Positions 26,935-34,925 of a stretch of 64,000 nucleotides of DNA are shown here, one piece after another. Below the pieces are notes generated by a model that searched no databases, was not told the DNA's origin, and saw only the letters and a list, made by a program, of their open reading frames with translations. This DNA comes from Sphingobacterium olei (GTDB lineage Bacteria > Bacteroidota > Bacteroidia > Sphingobacteriales > Sphingobacteriaceae): assembly GCF_005048855.1 (NCBI RefSeq), contig NZ_SUME01000002.1:351047-415046 (forward strand). Direction: 5' to 3'. A program made the translations under genes and the position numbers. Every line of letters starts with the position of its first letter. Positions within the stretch are counted from its first letter, which is position 1.

Positions 26935-27939
26935 TTAATTACTTAGTGCTTTCACTAATATTAAAATCGGCGTGATTTCGAGACTGCAAAGATAAAGAAT
27001 TAAATAAAAGATTGAAAACTTATGATTACCTAATAATCCCCAAGCTGTTCGTAAAAACCTATACAGAAACAGAATAGATACAATTATCAAAAACAAAATT
27101 AACAAAAAATTAAAGTAGGACGTCGGTAAAAACGTAACAAATAGCAACATCGGCATCAAAAAAAGCATACTATTAAAATACACCAAGTAAAGTATAGTAA
27201 TGTATTCCCGCACCATTCGTTCAATTTCAAAGATGAAAGCGATGATACGAATAATTAATATTTTAAGCCCAAAAAGTAAGGCAACTATTCCCGAAATTTT
27301 AAGAAAATTCACTGGATTAAGCGAATTTATATCGTCAAATCGTGATTGATAAATCAATAAAAACAGCCCCAAGGACAAACTAAAGATTATATACAAAAAG
27401 ATATAAGGCCAAGAGGTCATCATGTTATCTTCTTTACTAATCTGCTGAAGCTCCCGCTCGTTATAATAAGATTCAATGATACGCTGAAAATCTACAGGAA
27501 AGAAAAATCGAATCAGTCCAATACCAAGGATTAACAATATCAATACACCAATTATCCAATCGGGTCGCTGGGCTTTAAGGAATGAAGGAATAATATTAAT
27601 TCTTTTTTCTTCGATTAAATGGTTCGAAAATGTAATCCATCTCATGAAATCGTTGCCTTTCACAATAAGATTATCTCGATATTTTTCCACAAAGTAGTGT
27701 GCTCTATCTGGATTAACAAAAAGTAGATCTAAATAGGAAGCATCTACGTTCTGATTAAACCCACTATCCAACCGAACAGCTGTATCTTCATCTTGAGATA
27801 AGGTATCTTGATTTTGAGAATAACCAATGGACAGCCGGGCTTGCGAGTTCACCGTATGTAAACCGAACAACCATAAAAATATAGTCAACAGATAATGCCA
27901 TTTTTTTATAGGTTGCCGTTTCGTGCCTAGCGTATTCAT
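26935..27939 (-). CDS. DUF4271 multi-spanning membrane protein
   Basis: Counting from the ATG at 27939, the protein has 334 residues. A signal-type N-terminus comes first (W-H-Y-L-L-T-I-F-L-W-L-F-G-L-H-T-V-N-S-Q), then a roughly 100-residue exported segment, then about seven hydrophobic segments to the C-terminus. This is the DUF4271 architecture. The family has no established function; it is usually beside hemD, as here. Upstream in-frame codons to 28044 are open, but they overlap the promoter box at 27946 and would add Cys-rich residues unlike the family, so 27939 is preferred. Confidence 0.82.
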   Translation of the reverse strand: MNTLGTKRQPIKKWHYLLTIFLWLFGLHTVNSQARLSIGYSQNQDTLSQDEDTAVRLDSGFNQNVDASYLDLLFVNPDRAHYFVEKYRDNLIVKGNDFMRWITFSNHLIEEKRINIIPSFLKAQRPDWIIGVLILLILGIGLIRFFFPVDFQRIIESYYNERELQQISKEDNMMTSWPYIFLYIIFSLSLGLFLLIYQSRFDDINSLNPVNFLKISGIVALLFGLKILIIRIIAFIFEIERMVREYITILYLVYFNSMLFLMPMLLFVTFLPTSYFNFLLILFLIIVSILFLYRFLRTAWGLLGNHKFSIFYLILYLCSLEITPILILVKALSN

Positions 27940-27945
27940 TGCTCC

Positions 27946-27976
27946 CAAACTTAGATAAAATGCTTTGCATTCACAA
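27946..27976 (-). promoter_or_regulatory. Promoter of the DUF4271-hemD pair (recurrent promoter, copy 1)
   Basis: On the minus strand TTG (27976-27974) and TAAGTTTG (27953-27946) are 20 bases apart, with TTGTGAAT and TTATCTAAG around them. The box ends 6 bases before the start codon at 27939, so the mRNA should be nearly leaderless. Confidence 0.7.
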
Positions 27977-28057
27977 GCCCAACATCGTGAACTCATACAT
28001 ACTATTGAAACCGATTGGCGGTTAAAGGCGCCTGCGAAACGCATAGACGCGAGTAAT

Positions 28058-28597
28058 CTACTTAATCACCTGACGATAAATATCCGGAAGATTGCGGCAC
28101 TGCCCATTGTAATCAAGACCATAACCCACAACAAATTCTTTCTCGATCTCAAACCCTACGTACATGATATTATCAAATGGATAGGTTAAACAGGAAGGTT
28201 TTAGAAGTAACGTGCATACCGCAACGCTGTTCACCCCCAACGCTTCCAACGCATCCATCGTATGTTTTAATGACTTACCGGTATCCACTATATCCTCGAC
28301 AATGATTACATCTCTTCCCTGTAAATCCATACCTACACCTAACAATTCGCTTACCTTCCCCTGATCGACCCCGTGATAGGACGCCAGTTTAACAAAAGAC
28401 ATTTCACAAGGCACGTGCACCTGCTTCATCAGATCGGCCATAAACATAAAACATCCGTTAAGCACGCCGAGAAATACCGGATGCTTATCTTCATACTTTA
28501 CATTGAGATCAATGCCTATCAAACGGATACGTTTCTTGATCTGATCGTATTCTATAAACTGTTCAAAATATAGATCGTCTATTTCTATGGACTTCAT
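28058..28597 (-). CDS. hpt: Hypoxanthine phosphoribosyltransferase
   Basis: It salvages hypoxanthine (and often guanine) to the nucleotide with PRPP. The 179-residue protein has the PRPP-binding motif V-I-I-V-E-D-I-V-D-T-G-K-S near residues 94-106. It also has V-L-N-G-C-F-M-F near 45, the flexible-loop region S-F-V-K-L-A-S-Y near 68, and the purine-pocket V-G-F-E-I-E-K-E-F-V-V-G-Y-G-L-D-Y near the C-terminus. It has its own promoter and no obvious functional link to the neighbouring cell-wall genes. Confidence 0.95.
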   Translation of the reverse strand: MKSIEIDDLYFEQFIEYDQIKKRIRLIGIDLNVKYEDKHPVFLGVLNGCFMFMADLMKQVHVPCEMSFVKLASYHGVDQGKVSELLGVGMDLQGRDVIIVEDIVDTGKSLKHTMDALEALGVNSVAVCTLLLKPSCLTYPFDNIMYVGFEIEKEFVVGYGLDYNGQCRNLPDIYRQVIK

Positions 28598-28616
28598 GCT
28601 TAATTCCTTTCTTTAT

Positions 28617-28640
28617 CAAACTTAGATAAAATGCTTTGTA
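28617..28640 (-). promoter_or_regulatory. hpt promoter (recurrent promoter, copy 2)
   Basis: The minus strand carries ACAAAGCATTTTATC followed by TAAGTTTG (28624-28617), identical to copies 1 and 3 across the spacer. The -33 TTG is not retained here, where the sequence abuts the stop codon of the upstream gene. It lies 20 bases before the hpt start. Confidence 0.6.
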
Positions 28641-28645
28641 TCTAT

Positions 28646-30709
28646 TTATTGCGGAAATAGTTTATCCAAAATAGATTTTTTTGTTTTTTCTTCCATCTCG
28701 ATATCACGCATGATTTGTTCATGTTCGTCAATTACATCCAAATCATACGTAGCTGTATCCCTCATTATGGGCGCCGCTGGCCTTAATTGGGGTTGTAAAA
28801 CGACTTCATAGAACCCATAATTATCGGGGACAGAAATGTTTTTCAGTTCACCCATTTTATGCATGATATAGCCATAGGTATTAAAATGCCGTTGTACCCA
28901 TGGTTTAAGCTGGCCGGTATAATCGAACGAGTTCAAGCCCGTTTTTGGGCGGGGAATAATACTGGACAGAAAGAGGCTTTCGCCTATATTCAGGTCGGCT
29001 GGCTGCTTTAAAAAATAATAATTGGCTGCTTCCGATATCCCATATACATTCCTTCCCCACTCAATCACATTCAAATAAACCTCAAATAACCGATCCTTGC
29101 TCACCTGCCCAGAGGATTCCATGAGCCAGACCAATAGGATTTCTTCCAGTTTCCTATTCATCGTTTTTTTTCTGTTCAGAAATACATTCTTCACCAGTTG
29201 CATAGAGATGGTACTAGCCCCCCTTTTAAATTTCTTCTCTTTAATATTTGTCGCTATAGACAGTTTGAACGCTTCTTCTTCAAATCCATTGTGCTTGTAG
29301 AAGAAAGGATCTTCTGTGTTCCGAACTGTTGTTTTCAGGATATCTGATATGCTATTTAAAGAAACGAATTTCGGATTCTCCGGACCGACAACAAAAGTTC
29401 GCAACATCGTCGTATCATCATATGCTTCGTACACAAAGCTGGAATTCAAGCTATTGATATCTGCCTTTCCCCATTTCACAATTTTTAAATCTGCATCATC
29501 GATACGCGACTCAAATATAAGATTGTCAGGATCGTCCAATACGACCGAAAAATCCAAATCATATTTCACTTCGCCTTCTACTTTTACACCATCCAAACTC
29601 TCAAATAGACCCTGCGGAATGGCGTCAAAAAAATGCTGGACGTTGAACCTGCCGGTATGTATCGCCAGTTCAAGTTTCCGCTGAGGCTTTAATGTATATT
29701 TCAATATCGGGCTTACGGTAAAATCTTCTACTGTTACACGGGTACCCTCGCTCAAGGCTATATAATCATTTGCAACCTGAATCCCCCCCTCAGCTATGCC
29801 ATGAGGAAGAACAATGTCCTGATCGGATAATCGATAATGATTGACCACAAGATTTTCGTACTCCCATCCTCCTTCGAGAAACAACAGGTTCTTACTTTGT
29901 TTCTTAATCCGGTTGAGATCGAAAACCAGCTTATCGAAACTTACTTTCAACCCATATTTACTCTTCAAGAAAGGAACTTCCGTATTTTTATCTTTTGCAG
30001 AAATGGCTACTTTGAGCTGCTGTGCGTCTCCGTCGACATGTCCGTTCAGTATCCATTCGGCATCGTGTTCGTTTAAGAACATACTGGTTTCAAAATCTCC
30101 ATCATCAATGATTGCTTCTGGAATCCGAATCTTTTGCGATGTATTCTCATCCTTATAGGAGACTTCAACGTTCACCATTTGCATGTCATTCGGTATTTTC
30201 GAAAATACCTGCTTTGCAATTTTTTCAACGAACTCCGCAAAATTGCGTTCTGTTGGCTCTTCTATGACGGTTGTGTCCTTTTCTTTTTTTCGGAACAAAA
30301 AGTCATAGTTGCTCACCGAATCTTTCTTGACAAAGGCAACCTTTCCATCGTACAAATGGAGAGCTGCAATTTTAATATTGCCAAACAACAACGGAAAAAG
30401 TCGGATAGAGACACTCAATTTTTGGATCGTCGCCAAGGTATCCCGATCTTCGGGAACCACAACAACATCTTCCAGCACCAACGTACGAAGACCTTCAAAC
30501 TGATATTTTTGGATTTGAAGATCTACTTTATATGTCTCCTTAAGTTTACGTTGCGCCTTACTAACCGCTTCCTGAAGATAAATATCTCTTTTAGACAGAC
30601 CTACGGCTACTCCCACACCCACTAGTACGAGTAAGGTAACGACAATTATTCCAATCCATTTTTTTTGATTGGCGTTTATTTTTGGCAGATACTTATCTAA
30701 CATGCTCAT
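28646..30709 (-). CDS. Biosynthetic peptidoglycan transglycosylase (GT51) with long AsmA-like N-terminal region
   Basis: The 687-residue protein has one membrane helix (about 18-38). A roughly 400-residue beta-rich region follows that resembles AsmA-type periplasmic repeats (L-V-L-E-D-V-V-V-V, L-H-L-Y-D-G-K-V-A-F). The C-terminal GT51 domain contains T-E-D-P-F-F-Y-K-H-N-G-F near 464-475 (E-D-x-x-F-x-x-H-x-G, with the catalytic Glu), R-G-A-S-T-I-S-M-Q-L near 495, and R-K-x-x-E-x-x-L. There is no penicillin-binding transpeptidase domain, so it would polymerise lipid II glycan only, like MtgA. The AsmA-like reading is by eye and less certain than the GT51 call. It sits with other cell-wall genes. 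Confidence 0.85.
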   Translation of the reverse strand: MSMLDKYLPKINANQKKWIGIIVVTLLVLVGVGVAVGLSKRDIYLQEAVSKAQRKLKETYKVDLQIQKYQFEGLRTLVLEDVVVVPEDRDTLATIQKLSVSIRLFPLLFGNIKIAALHLYDGKVAFVKKDSVSNYDFLFRKKEKDTTVIEEPTERNFAEFVEKIAKQVFSKIPNDMQMVNVEVSYKDENTSQKIRIPEAIIDDGDFETSMFLNEHDAEWILNGHVDGDAQQLKVAISAKDKNTEVPFLKSKYGLKVSFDKLVFDLNRIKKQSKNLLFLEGGWEYENLVVNHYRLSDQDIVLPHGIAEGGIQVANDYIALSEGTRVTVEDFTVSPILKYTLKPQRKLELAIHTGRFNVQHFFDAIPQGLFESLDGVKVEGEVKYDLDFSVVLDDPDNLIFESRIDDADLKIVKWGKADINSLNSSFVYEAYDDTTMLRTFVVGPENPKFVSLNSISDILKTTVRNTEDPFFYKHNGFEEEAFKLSIATNIKEKKFKRGASTISMQLVKNVFLNRKKTMNRKLEEILLVWLMESSGQVSKDRLFEVYLNVIEWGRNVYGISEAANYYFLKQPADLNIGESLFLSSIIPRPKTGLNSFDYTGQLKPWVQRHFNTYGYIMHKMGELKNISVPDNYGFYEVVLQPQLRPAAPIMRDTATYDLDVIDEHEQIMRDIEMEEKTKKSILDKLFPQ

Positions 30710-30724
30710 TTAAAAATTCTCCAA

Positions 30725-30755
30725 TAAACTTAGATAAAATGCTTTGTATTCACAA
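30725..30755 (-). promoter_or_regulatory. Promoter of the GT51 gene (recurrent promoter, copy 3)
   Basis: TTG (30755-30753), 20 bases, then TAAGTTTA (30732-30725) on the minus strand. The whole 31-base segment is nearly identical to copy 1. The box ends 16 bases before the start codon. Confidence 0.65.
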
Positions 30756-30776
30756 ACAGGACTATTTCGGACGGAA

Positions 30777-31448
30777 CTATAACAAATGAGGCACTTTTAA
30801 CTGCTTATCTAGCCCTAATCGTGCACGGAGGGAATGCATAAATTTGTCTCCAGGGTCCGTTTTAGCAGTGATATAAGTTGGATTCATTTCTTTCCACCAA
30901 ATCGTACCGTTGAATGCCTGGTATTCGTGATGACCTATCACATATTCAATAGCATATTTAGAACGTAAATATTTTATTAATTTAGTATTGGAATTTAACT
31001 GTGCTTCAGTAAGCGGGTTTTGCGCTGATCCAATATTTTCAATACCAATAGCACAATAGTTTAAGCCAATAGTATGTCTTGCAAAGAAATTCTCCGGTAA
31101 AAGTTGATAAATAGTTCCGTTTCGTCCAATCACAAATTGCGTGGACACATTGAGTGTGCTGGCCGTCTGTAAGTCTTTCCGTCCGGGAAGATACACTGGA
31201 TTAAACGTTTTGACCGTGGCGTTTACGCTCATATTTCCCGTCCAATGCACCACAACCATTCGAGGGATGATCAATGCGGTATCGGTGTGTACTCCGTGAC
31301 GCTTCAGTAAATATTCCAAAGACAGGCGCTCCCGCTCCGAATTCCAAGTAATAGGACGTTTATAGATAAGCGGTTTCTGCTGTGCTTTTAGGAGGGAAAA
31401 ACCAAAAACACAGATCAACATCAAGAATATTGCATATCTACTTAACAC
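30777..31448 (-). CDS. N-acetylmuramoyl-L-alanine amidase family protein
   Basis: This 223-residue exported protein has a signal peptide (Y-A-I-F-L-M-L-I-C-V-F-G-F-S-L-L-K-A-Q) and an amidase_2/PGRP-type domain. Zinc-site motifs are V-V-V-H-W-T-G near residue 66, a central A-I-G-I-E-N, G-H-H-E-Y near 168 and T-D-P-G-D-K-F near 194. Such enzymes cut the bond between muramic acid and the stem peptide. Its start overlaps the end of the upstream GHL10 gene by 11 bases, so the two are translationally coupled and may act on the same periplasmic substrate. Confidence 0.85.
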   Translation of the reverse strand: MLSRYAIFLMLICVFGFSLLKAQQKPLIYKRPITWNSERERLSLEYLLKRHGVHTDTALIIPRMVVVHWTGNMSVNATVKTFNPVYLPGRKDLQTASTLNVSTQFVIGRNGTIYQLLPENFFARHTIGLNYCAIGIENIGSAQNPLTEAQLNSNTKLIKYLRSKYAIEYVIGHHEYQAFNGTIWWKEMNPTYITAKTDPGDKFMHSLRARLGLDKQLKVPHLL

Positions 31449-33099
31449 TTTTCGCCATATATTCGCTCTCGTTGCCTAAGCGGTCTATTGCTTGAACGGC
31501 TACAGCATTCAAATTTTTACCATTTTTGGACTTTCCAAATTCCATCGCTGTGATATTTGCGTCCAAGATCTCTGTTTCCCAAGTATCGCCATAGCGACTG
31601 TAAAGCACCCAATGGAAAACTTGATCGGGTTGTTTATGTAACCATTTAGCAAAAATATTGCCGTTTTCCATTGTCAGCAATAACGTGGGTTGTAAAAGCG
31701 GATTGGCCGCCAGCCAAGGACTTTTAGGAATAAGCGATTTTTGCTTGTACGGTCCGTTACTAATCCGGCTTAGCATCGCCGGGCTCTTTGTAAGCCCAGC
31801 TATACTCCAATGTACTGCGCCCACACTGTTTGGTGTAATTTGTCGTGTCGCCTCGATTTGGTTCACAATCTCCGTAGGCTTGTCGGATACGCTTACACCT
31901 ACCGTGTTCAGCCCTGGCCATAGATGACGGTTGTGCGTATTTTCTGATTGCCACCATTTCAGGAGTGCGGTAAAGCTTTGTTTCGAAGGATTAATAGGCC
32001 AGTACAACTGAGGTGTAAAATAATCAATCCATCCTTTATTCAACCACAACTTGGCATCTGCATACAATTCATCGTATTGTGAAGAGCCTGTAACTCCGGC
32101 TGGATAACCGGGCTTCCAAATGCCAAAGGGACTAAGTCCGAATTTGACATAGTTCTTTTCGGCTTTAATATCCGCATATACGCGTTCAATAAATTTATTT
32201 ACATTATATCGACGCCAGTCTGCACGCGATAAGTTCCCGCCTGCATTACGATACGCATTCCATGTTTTGTTATCCGGAAAGTCTGCCCCCCCGTTGTAAG
32301 ATGCGTAAGGGTAGAAATAATCATCGAAATGAACCCCATCAATATCATAGCGCTTCACAATGTCTTTTACAACGGCAGCGGCGTGATCTTGCGTGCGCTG
32401 ATCGGCAGGATCAAACCAATACATTCCATTTTTTAACCGCACGACGTGGTCGGATGCACGATTGACCATGGATTGCTCGGTTACGGATCCACCATTGGTA
32501 TGATGGGCGCGATAGGGATTAAGCCAAACATGTAGCTCCAAACCTCTTTTATGCGCTTCTTCAACCCAAAATTCTAACGGATCATAGAAAGGGAACGGTT
32601 TTTTGCCGGTTTCGCCAGTCAGAAAATACGACCAAGGTTCATATTGACTTTGGTACAATGCATCAGCAGATGGCCTGACCTGAAAAATAACCGCATTGAA
32701 GTTATTAACTTTTAACATATCCAACAGCTGAACAGCTTCCGCTTTTTGCTGTTCTGTAGAGAGGTTATTCTTGGACGGCCAATTAATATTCGCAACGGTC
32801 GCGATCCAAGCCGCACGAAATTCGCGTTGAACACGAGGCAACGTTACTTTAATAGATGTATCTTCTTCTTTTGTATCTTCTTCTTTAGGTGTGACCACCT
32901 GTGTATAAACTGGCGCACGCAACGCCTCTTTGGCTTTCTCAGGAGTTTGCTCTTTCTTTACTGTATCCAACTTCACAGATGTGACCGTACTTTCGACAGG
33001 ATTAATTAACGGAGTTTTATTACGTTTAGATGAGCATGAATAAACTAAACATGCCACAATCCCCAATAGGGTCAAAAACTTGATAACTTGAATCTTCAT
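31438..33099 (-). CDS. GHL10 (DUF187) glycoside hydrolase-like lipoprotein
   Basis: The 553-residue protein has a lipobox (C-L-V-Y-S-C-S-S, Cys near 22) and a Thr/Glu/Lys-rich linker to about residue 90. A TIM-barrel GHL10 domain follows (R-A-A-W-I-A-T-V-A-N-I-N-W-P near 93, N-A-V-I-F-Q-V-R-P-S near 134, H-V-W-L-N-P-Y-R near 195, D-G-V-H-F-D-D-Y-F-Y near 252). A C-terminal fibronectin-like segment ends the protein. The family is related to GH13/GH18-like barrels and is thought to act on cell-wall or exopolysaccharide glycans. Coupling to the amidase supports a peptidoglycan role. Confidence 0.85.
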   Translation of the reverse strand: MKIQVIKFLTLLGIVACLVYSCSSKRNKTPLINPVESTVTSVKLDTVKKEQTPEKAKEALRAPVYTQVVTPKEEDTKEEDTSIKVTLPRVQREFRAAWIATVANINWPSKNNLSTEQQKAEAVQLLDMLKVNNFNAVIFQVRPSADALYQSQYEPWSYFLTGETGKKPFPFYDPLEFWVEEAHKRGLELHVWLNPYRAHHTNGGSVTEQSMVNRASDHVVRLKNGMYWFDPADQRTQDHAAAVVKDIVKRYDIDGVHFDDYFYPYASYNGGADFPDNKTWNAYRNAGGNLSRADWRRYNVNKFIERVYADIKAEKNYVKFGLSPFGIWKPGYPAGVTGSSQYDELYADAKLWLNKGWIDYFTPQLYWPINPSKQSFTALLKWWQSENTHNRHLWPGLNTVGVSVSDKPTEIVNQIEATRQITPNSVGAVHWSIAGLTKSPAMLSRISNGPYKQKSLIPKSPWLAANPLLQPTLLLTMENGNIFAKWLHKQPDQVFHWVLYSRYGDTWETEILDANITAMEFGKSKNGKNLNAVAVQAIDRLGNESEYMAKSVK

Positions 33100-33204
33100 A
33101 GTCTACAAAGCTACGTTAAAAAACACAATAAGATTTGCTTCATAATTAAAATCACGCTATTACCATGATTTTTTTACAATATTTAACGCTCTAAATTTTC
33201 AATT

Positions 33205-34332
33205 TTACTCCTTTTGTGATCCCATTATCGCTTTACCTTTTAGAAAGACGTGCTTTATTTCAAAATTCGCGTTAAATACCAAAACATTAGCTATAGACCC
33301 CCTATTCAGATTGCCTATTAACGGATTTTTGATCAATCGTGATGGGTATAGGGTCGCCATCCTTAGCGCTTCGTCCAACGAAATACCGGCATGATTCACG
33401 CAGTTTTCGACGGCTTTTAATAACGTCAAAGCAGAGCCGGAAAGTGTTCCATCGGGCAGAACATAATGATCTTTTTTCAGAACATGCTGATAAATACCTT
33501 TACGGCAAGAAGCTACCGCATCCGTGATAAGAAAGAGACGATCTCCCAAAAGCTTTTTACTTAATTTGACCGCTTCATAATCAACGTGAATACCATCTAC
33601 GATAATAGAAGCACTTACTGTTTGGTGATTGAATACAGCTCCGGGAAGTCCCGTATTACGGTGGTGTAAGACTGACATCGCGTTCCAAAGATGAGTAACC
33701 GCATCGATCCCTTTGTTAAAAGAAGCTGACGCCTCTTCGAAGTTCGCTGCACTGTGCCCTGCACTGACCAGCACCTTGTATTGTTTTAATACATCCAAAC
33801 ACGCATCATCGAGTAGTTCTGGAGCTATGGTGATCATCTTGACAACATCATTAGCGTCCAAAAGCAGCTCGTTTATCAGGGTTGGAGAAGCGGAGATAAC
33901 TAAATCTTCGGGATGAGCTCCTCGCTTTAGCGGATTCAAAAAAGGACCTTCTAAATGTAAACCCAAGGCAACCGTTGGATCTGATTGTTTAAAAATAGTA
34001 ATGGCTTTCTTAAATACCTCCAACGTATTGGTCGCTAACGTCAAATAAAAAGAGGTGCAGCCTTGCAATAAAAGCTGTTTTTCAATAGCATATAGTGATT
34101 CTTGTGTCAGTTCGGCGGAAAACAGCTGATCTCCGGTTCCGTAAATTTGCAAATCGATCATTCCTGGGCAAATGTAAGCTCCAGCGACATCCAAATGTTC
34201 GTAATCTTCTGGAATCTGATCTATAGGGACAATACCGACTATATGCTCTTCATCCAATAATAAACTCTGCTGTTTAATAACAGCATATTGATTATAAATG
34301 ATCCCATTGATCAACGCTATTCTGCAATTCAT
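33205..34332 (-). CDS. nagA: N-acetylglucosamine-6-phosphate deacetylase
   Basis: NagA removes the acetyl group from GlcNAc-6-phosphate, a step of amino-sugar and cell-wall recycling. Amidohydrolase motifs are visible: P-G-M-I-D-L-Q near residue 58, H-L-E-G-P-F near 124, S-A-G-H-S-A near 185, T-H-L-W-N-A-M near 207, and L-I-T-D-A-V near 265. The in-frame ATG at 34359 would add nine residues; the M-N-C-R-I-A-L-I-N-G start at 34332 fits the first beta-strand of the family and is preferred. It stands next to the peptidoglycan hydrolase genes, which could supply its substrate. Confidence 0.92.
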   Translation of the reverse strand: MNCRIALINGIIYNQYAVIKQQSLLLDEEHIVGIVPIDQIPEDYEHLDVAGAYICPGMIDLQIYGTGDQLFSAELTQESLYAIEKQLLLQGCTSFYLTLATNTLEVFKKAITIFKQSDPTVALGLHLEGPFLNPLKRGAHPEDLVISASPTLINELLLDANDVVKMITIAPELLDDACLDVLKQYKVLVSAGHSAANFEEASASFNKGIDAVTHLWNAMSVLHHRNTGLPGAVFNHQTVSASIIVDGIHVDYEAVKLSKKLLGDRLFLITDAVASCRKGIYQHVLKKDHYVLPDGTLSGSALTLLKAVENCVNHAGISLDEALRMATLYPSRLIKNPLIGNLNRGSIANVLVFNANFEIKHVFLKGKAIMGSQKE

Positions 34333-34362
34333 CCTGCAATATAATAAAATGTGCAGCAATTA

Positions 34363-34394
34363 TTTGGGCTTTACACACTACCGTCGTAACTTAG
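34363..34394 (+). promoter_or_regulatory. Promoter of the 43-residue membrane protein, predicted leaderless
   Basis: TTTG (34363-34366), 20 bases, then TAACTTAG (34387-34394), one mismatch from TAnnTTTG. The box ends 4 bases before the ATG at 34399. Confidence 0.5.
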
Positions 34395-34398
34395 CGCT

Positions 34399-34530
34399 AT
34401 GGACCAAGATCAAAAGACAAGAGTATCGGGATCATCGAAATTTAATATTCGTGCCATGCGAATAATGAACCTTATCGCTATTTCGGTATTCATCTTGGCT
34501 ATTGTTTATAAAATATTCTTTTCAAAATAA
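34399..34530 (+). CDS. 43-residue single-span membrane protein
   Basis: This short reading frame begins M-D-Q-D-Q-K-T-R and has a basic, soluble first half. It ends in one hydrophobic helix (M-N-L-I-A-I-S-V-F-I-L-A-I-V-Y) and the tail K-I-F-F-S-K. The pattern of polar N-terminus, positive residues, one helix and short Lys tail is that of a real small membrane protein rather than chance. A good promoter ends 4 bases before it and ridA follows 8 bases after it, so it is probably cotranscribed with ridA and the exporter. I do not recognise a named family. Confidence 0.65.
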   Translation: MDQDQKTRVSGSSKFNIRAMRIMNLIAISVFILAIVYKIFFSK

Positions 34531-34538
34531 AATAGATC

Positions 34539-34925
34539 ATGTCACAAAAAGAGATTTTAAATACCGAAAAAGCACCCGCTGCTATCGGCCCTTACAATCA
34601 GGCCATCAAAGCCGATAAAACATTATATGTATCCGGTCAGATTCCGTTGATTCCGGAAACGATGGAATTGGTAACTTCAGGCGTGGCAGACGAAACACAT
34701 CAGGTATTGAAGAATGTAGAAGCTATTCTGAAAAACGTAGGATATGGATTTGAAGATGTGGTGAAGGCTTCGATTTTTCTGAGCGACATGGGCGATTTCG
34801 CTACGGTTAACGAGGTGTATGCCCAATACTTTAATGCCGCACAGCCGGCACGCGAATGTGTAGCGGTAAAAACACTCCCCAAGAACGTAAATGTAGAAAT
34901 ATCGGTTATTGCCTGGAAAGCGTAG
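34539..34925 (+). CDS. ridA: RidA family 2-iminobutanoate/2-iminopropanoate deaminase
   Basis: RidA hydrolyses reactive enamine/imine intermediates released by PLP enzymes such as threonine and serine dehydratases. The 128-residue protein carries the family hallmarks A-P-A-A-I-G-P-Y-N-Q-A near residue 12, Y-V-S-G-Q-I-P near 30, and A-R-E-C-V-A-V near 107 (the substrate-binding Arg; the usual R-x-x-V/x). The stop codon TAG overlaps the GTG start of the next gene by one base. Confidence 0.95.
   Translation: MSQKEILNTEKAPAAIGPYNQAIKADKTLYVSGQIPLIPETMELVTSGVADETHQVLKNVEAILKNVGYGFEDVVKASIFLSDMGDFATVNEVYAQYFNAAQPARECVAVKTLPKNVNVEISVIAWKA

Noticed and set aside
30134..30625. 163-codon plus-strand frame opposite the GT51 gene
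   Set aside because: Antisense to a continuous coding region with clear family motifs; residues are rich in Phe, Ile, Arg and Cys without pattern.
34856..34924. Longer N-terminus for the EamA transporter inside ridA
   Set aside because: The extra residues are hydrophilic and Cys/Asn-rich, unlike the family; the GTG overlapping the ridA stop gives a normal start.
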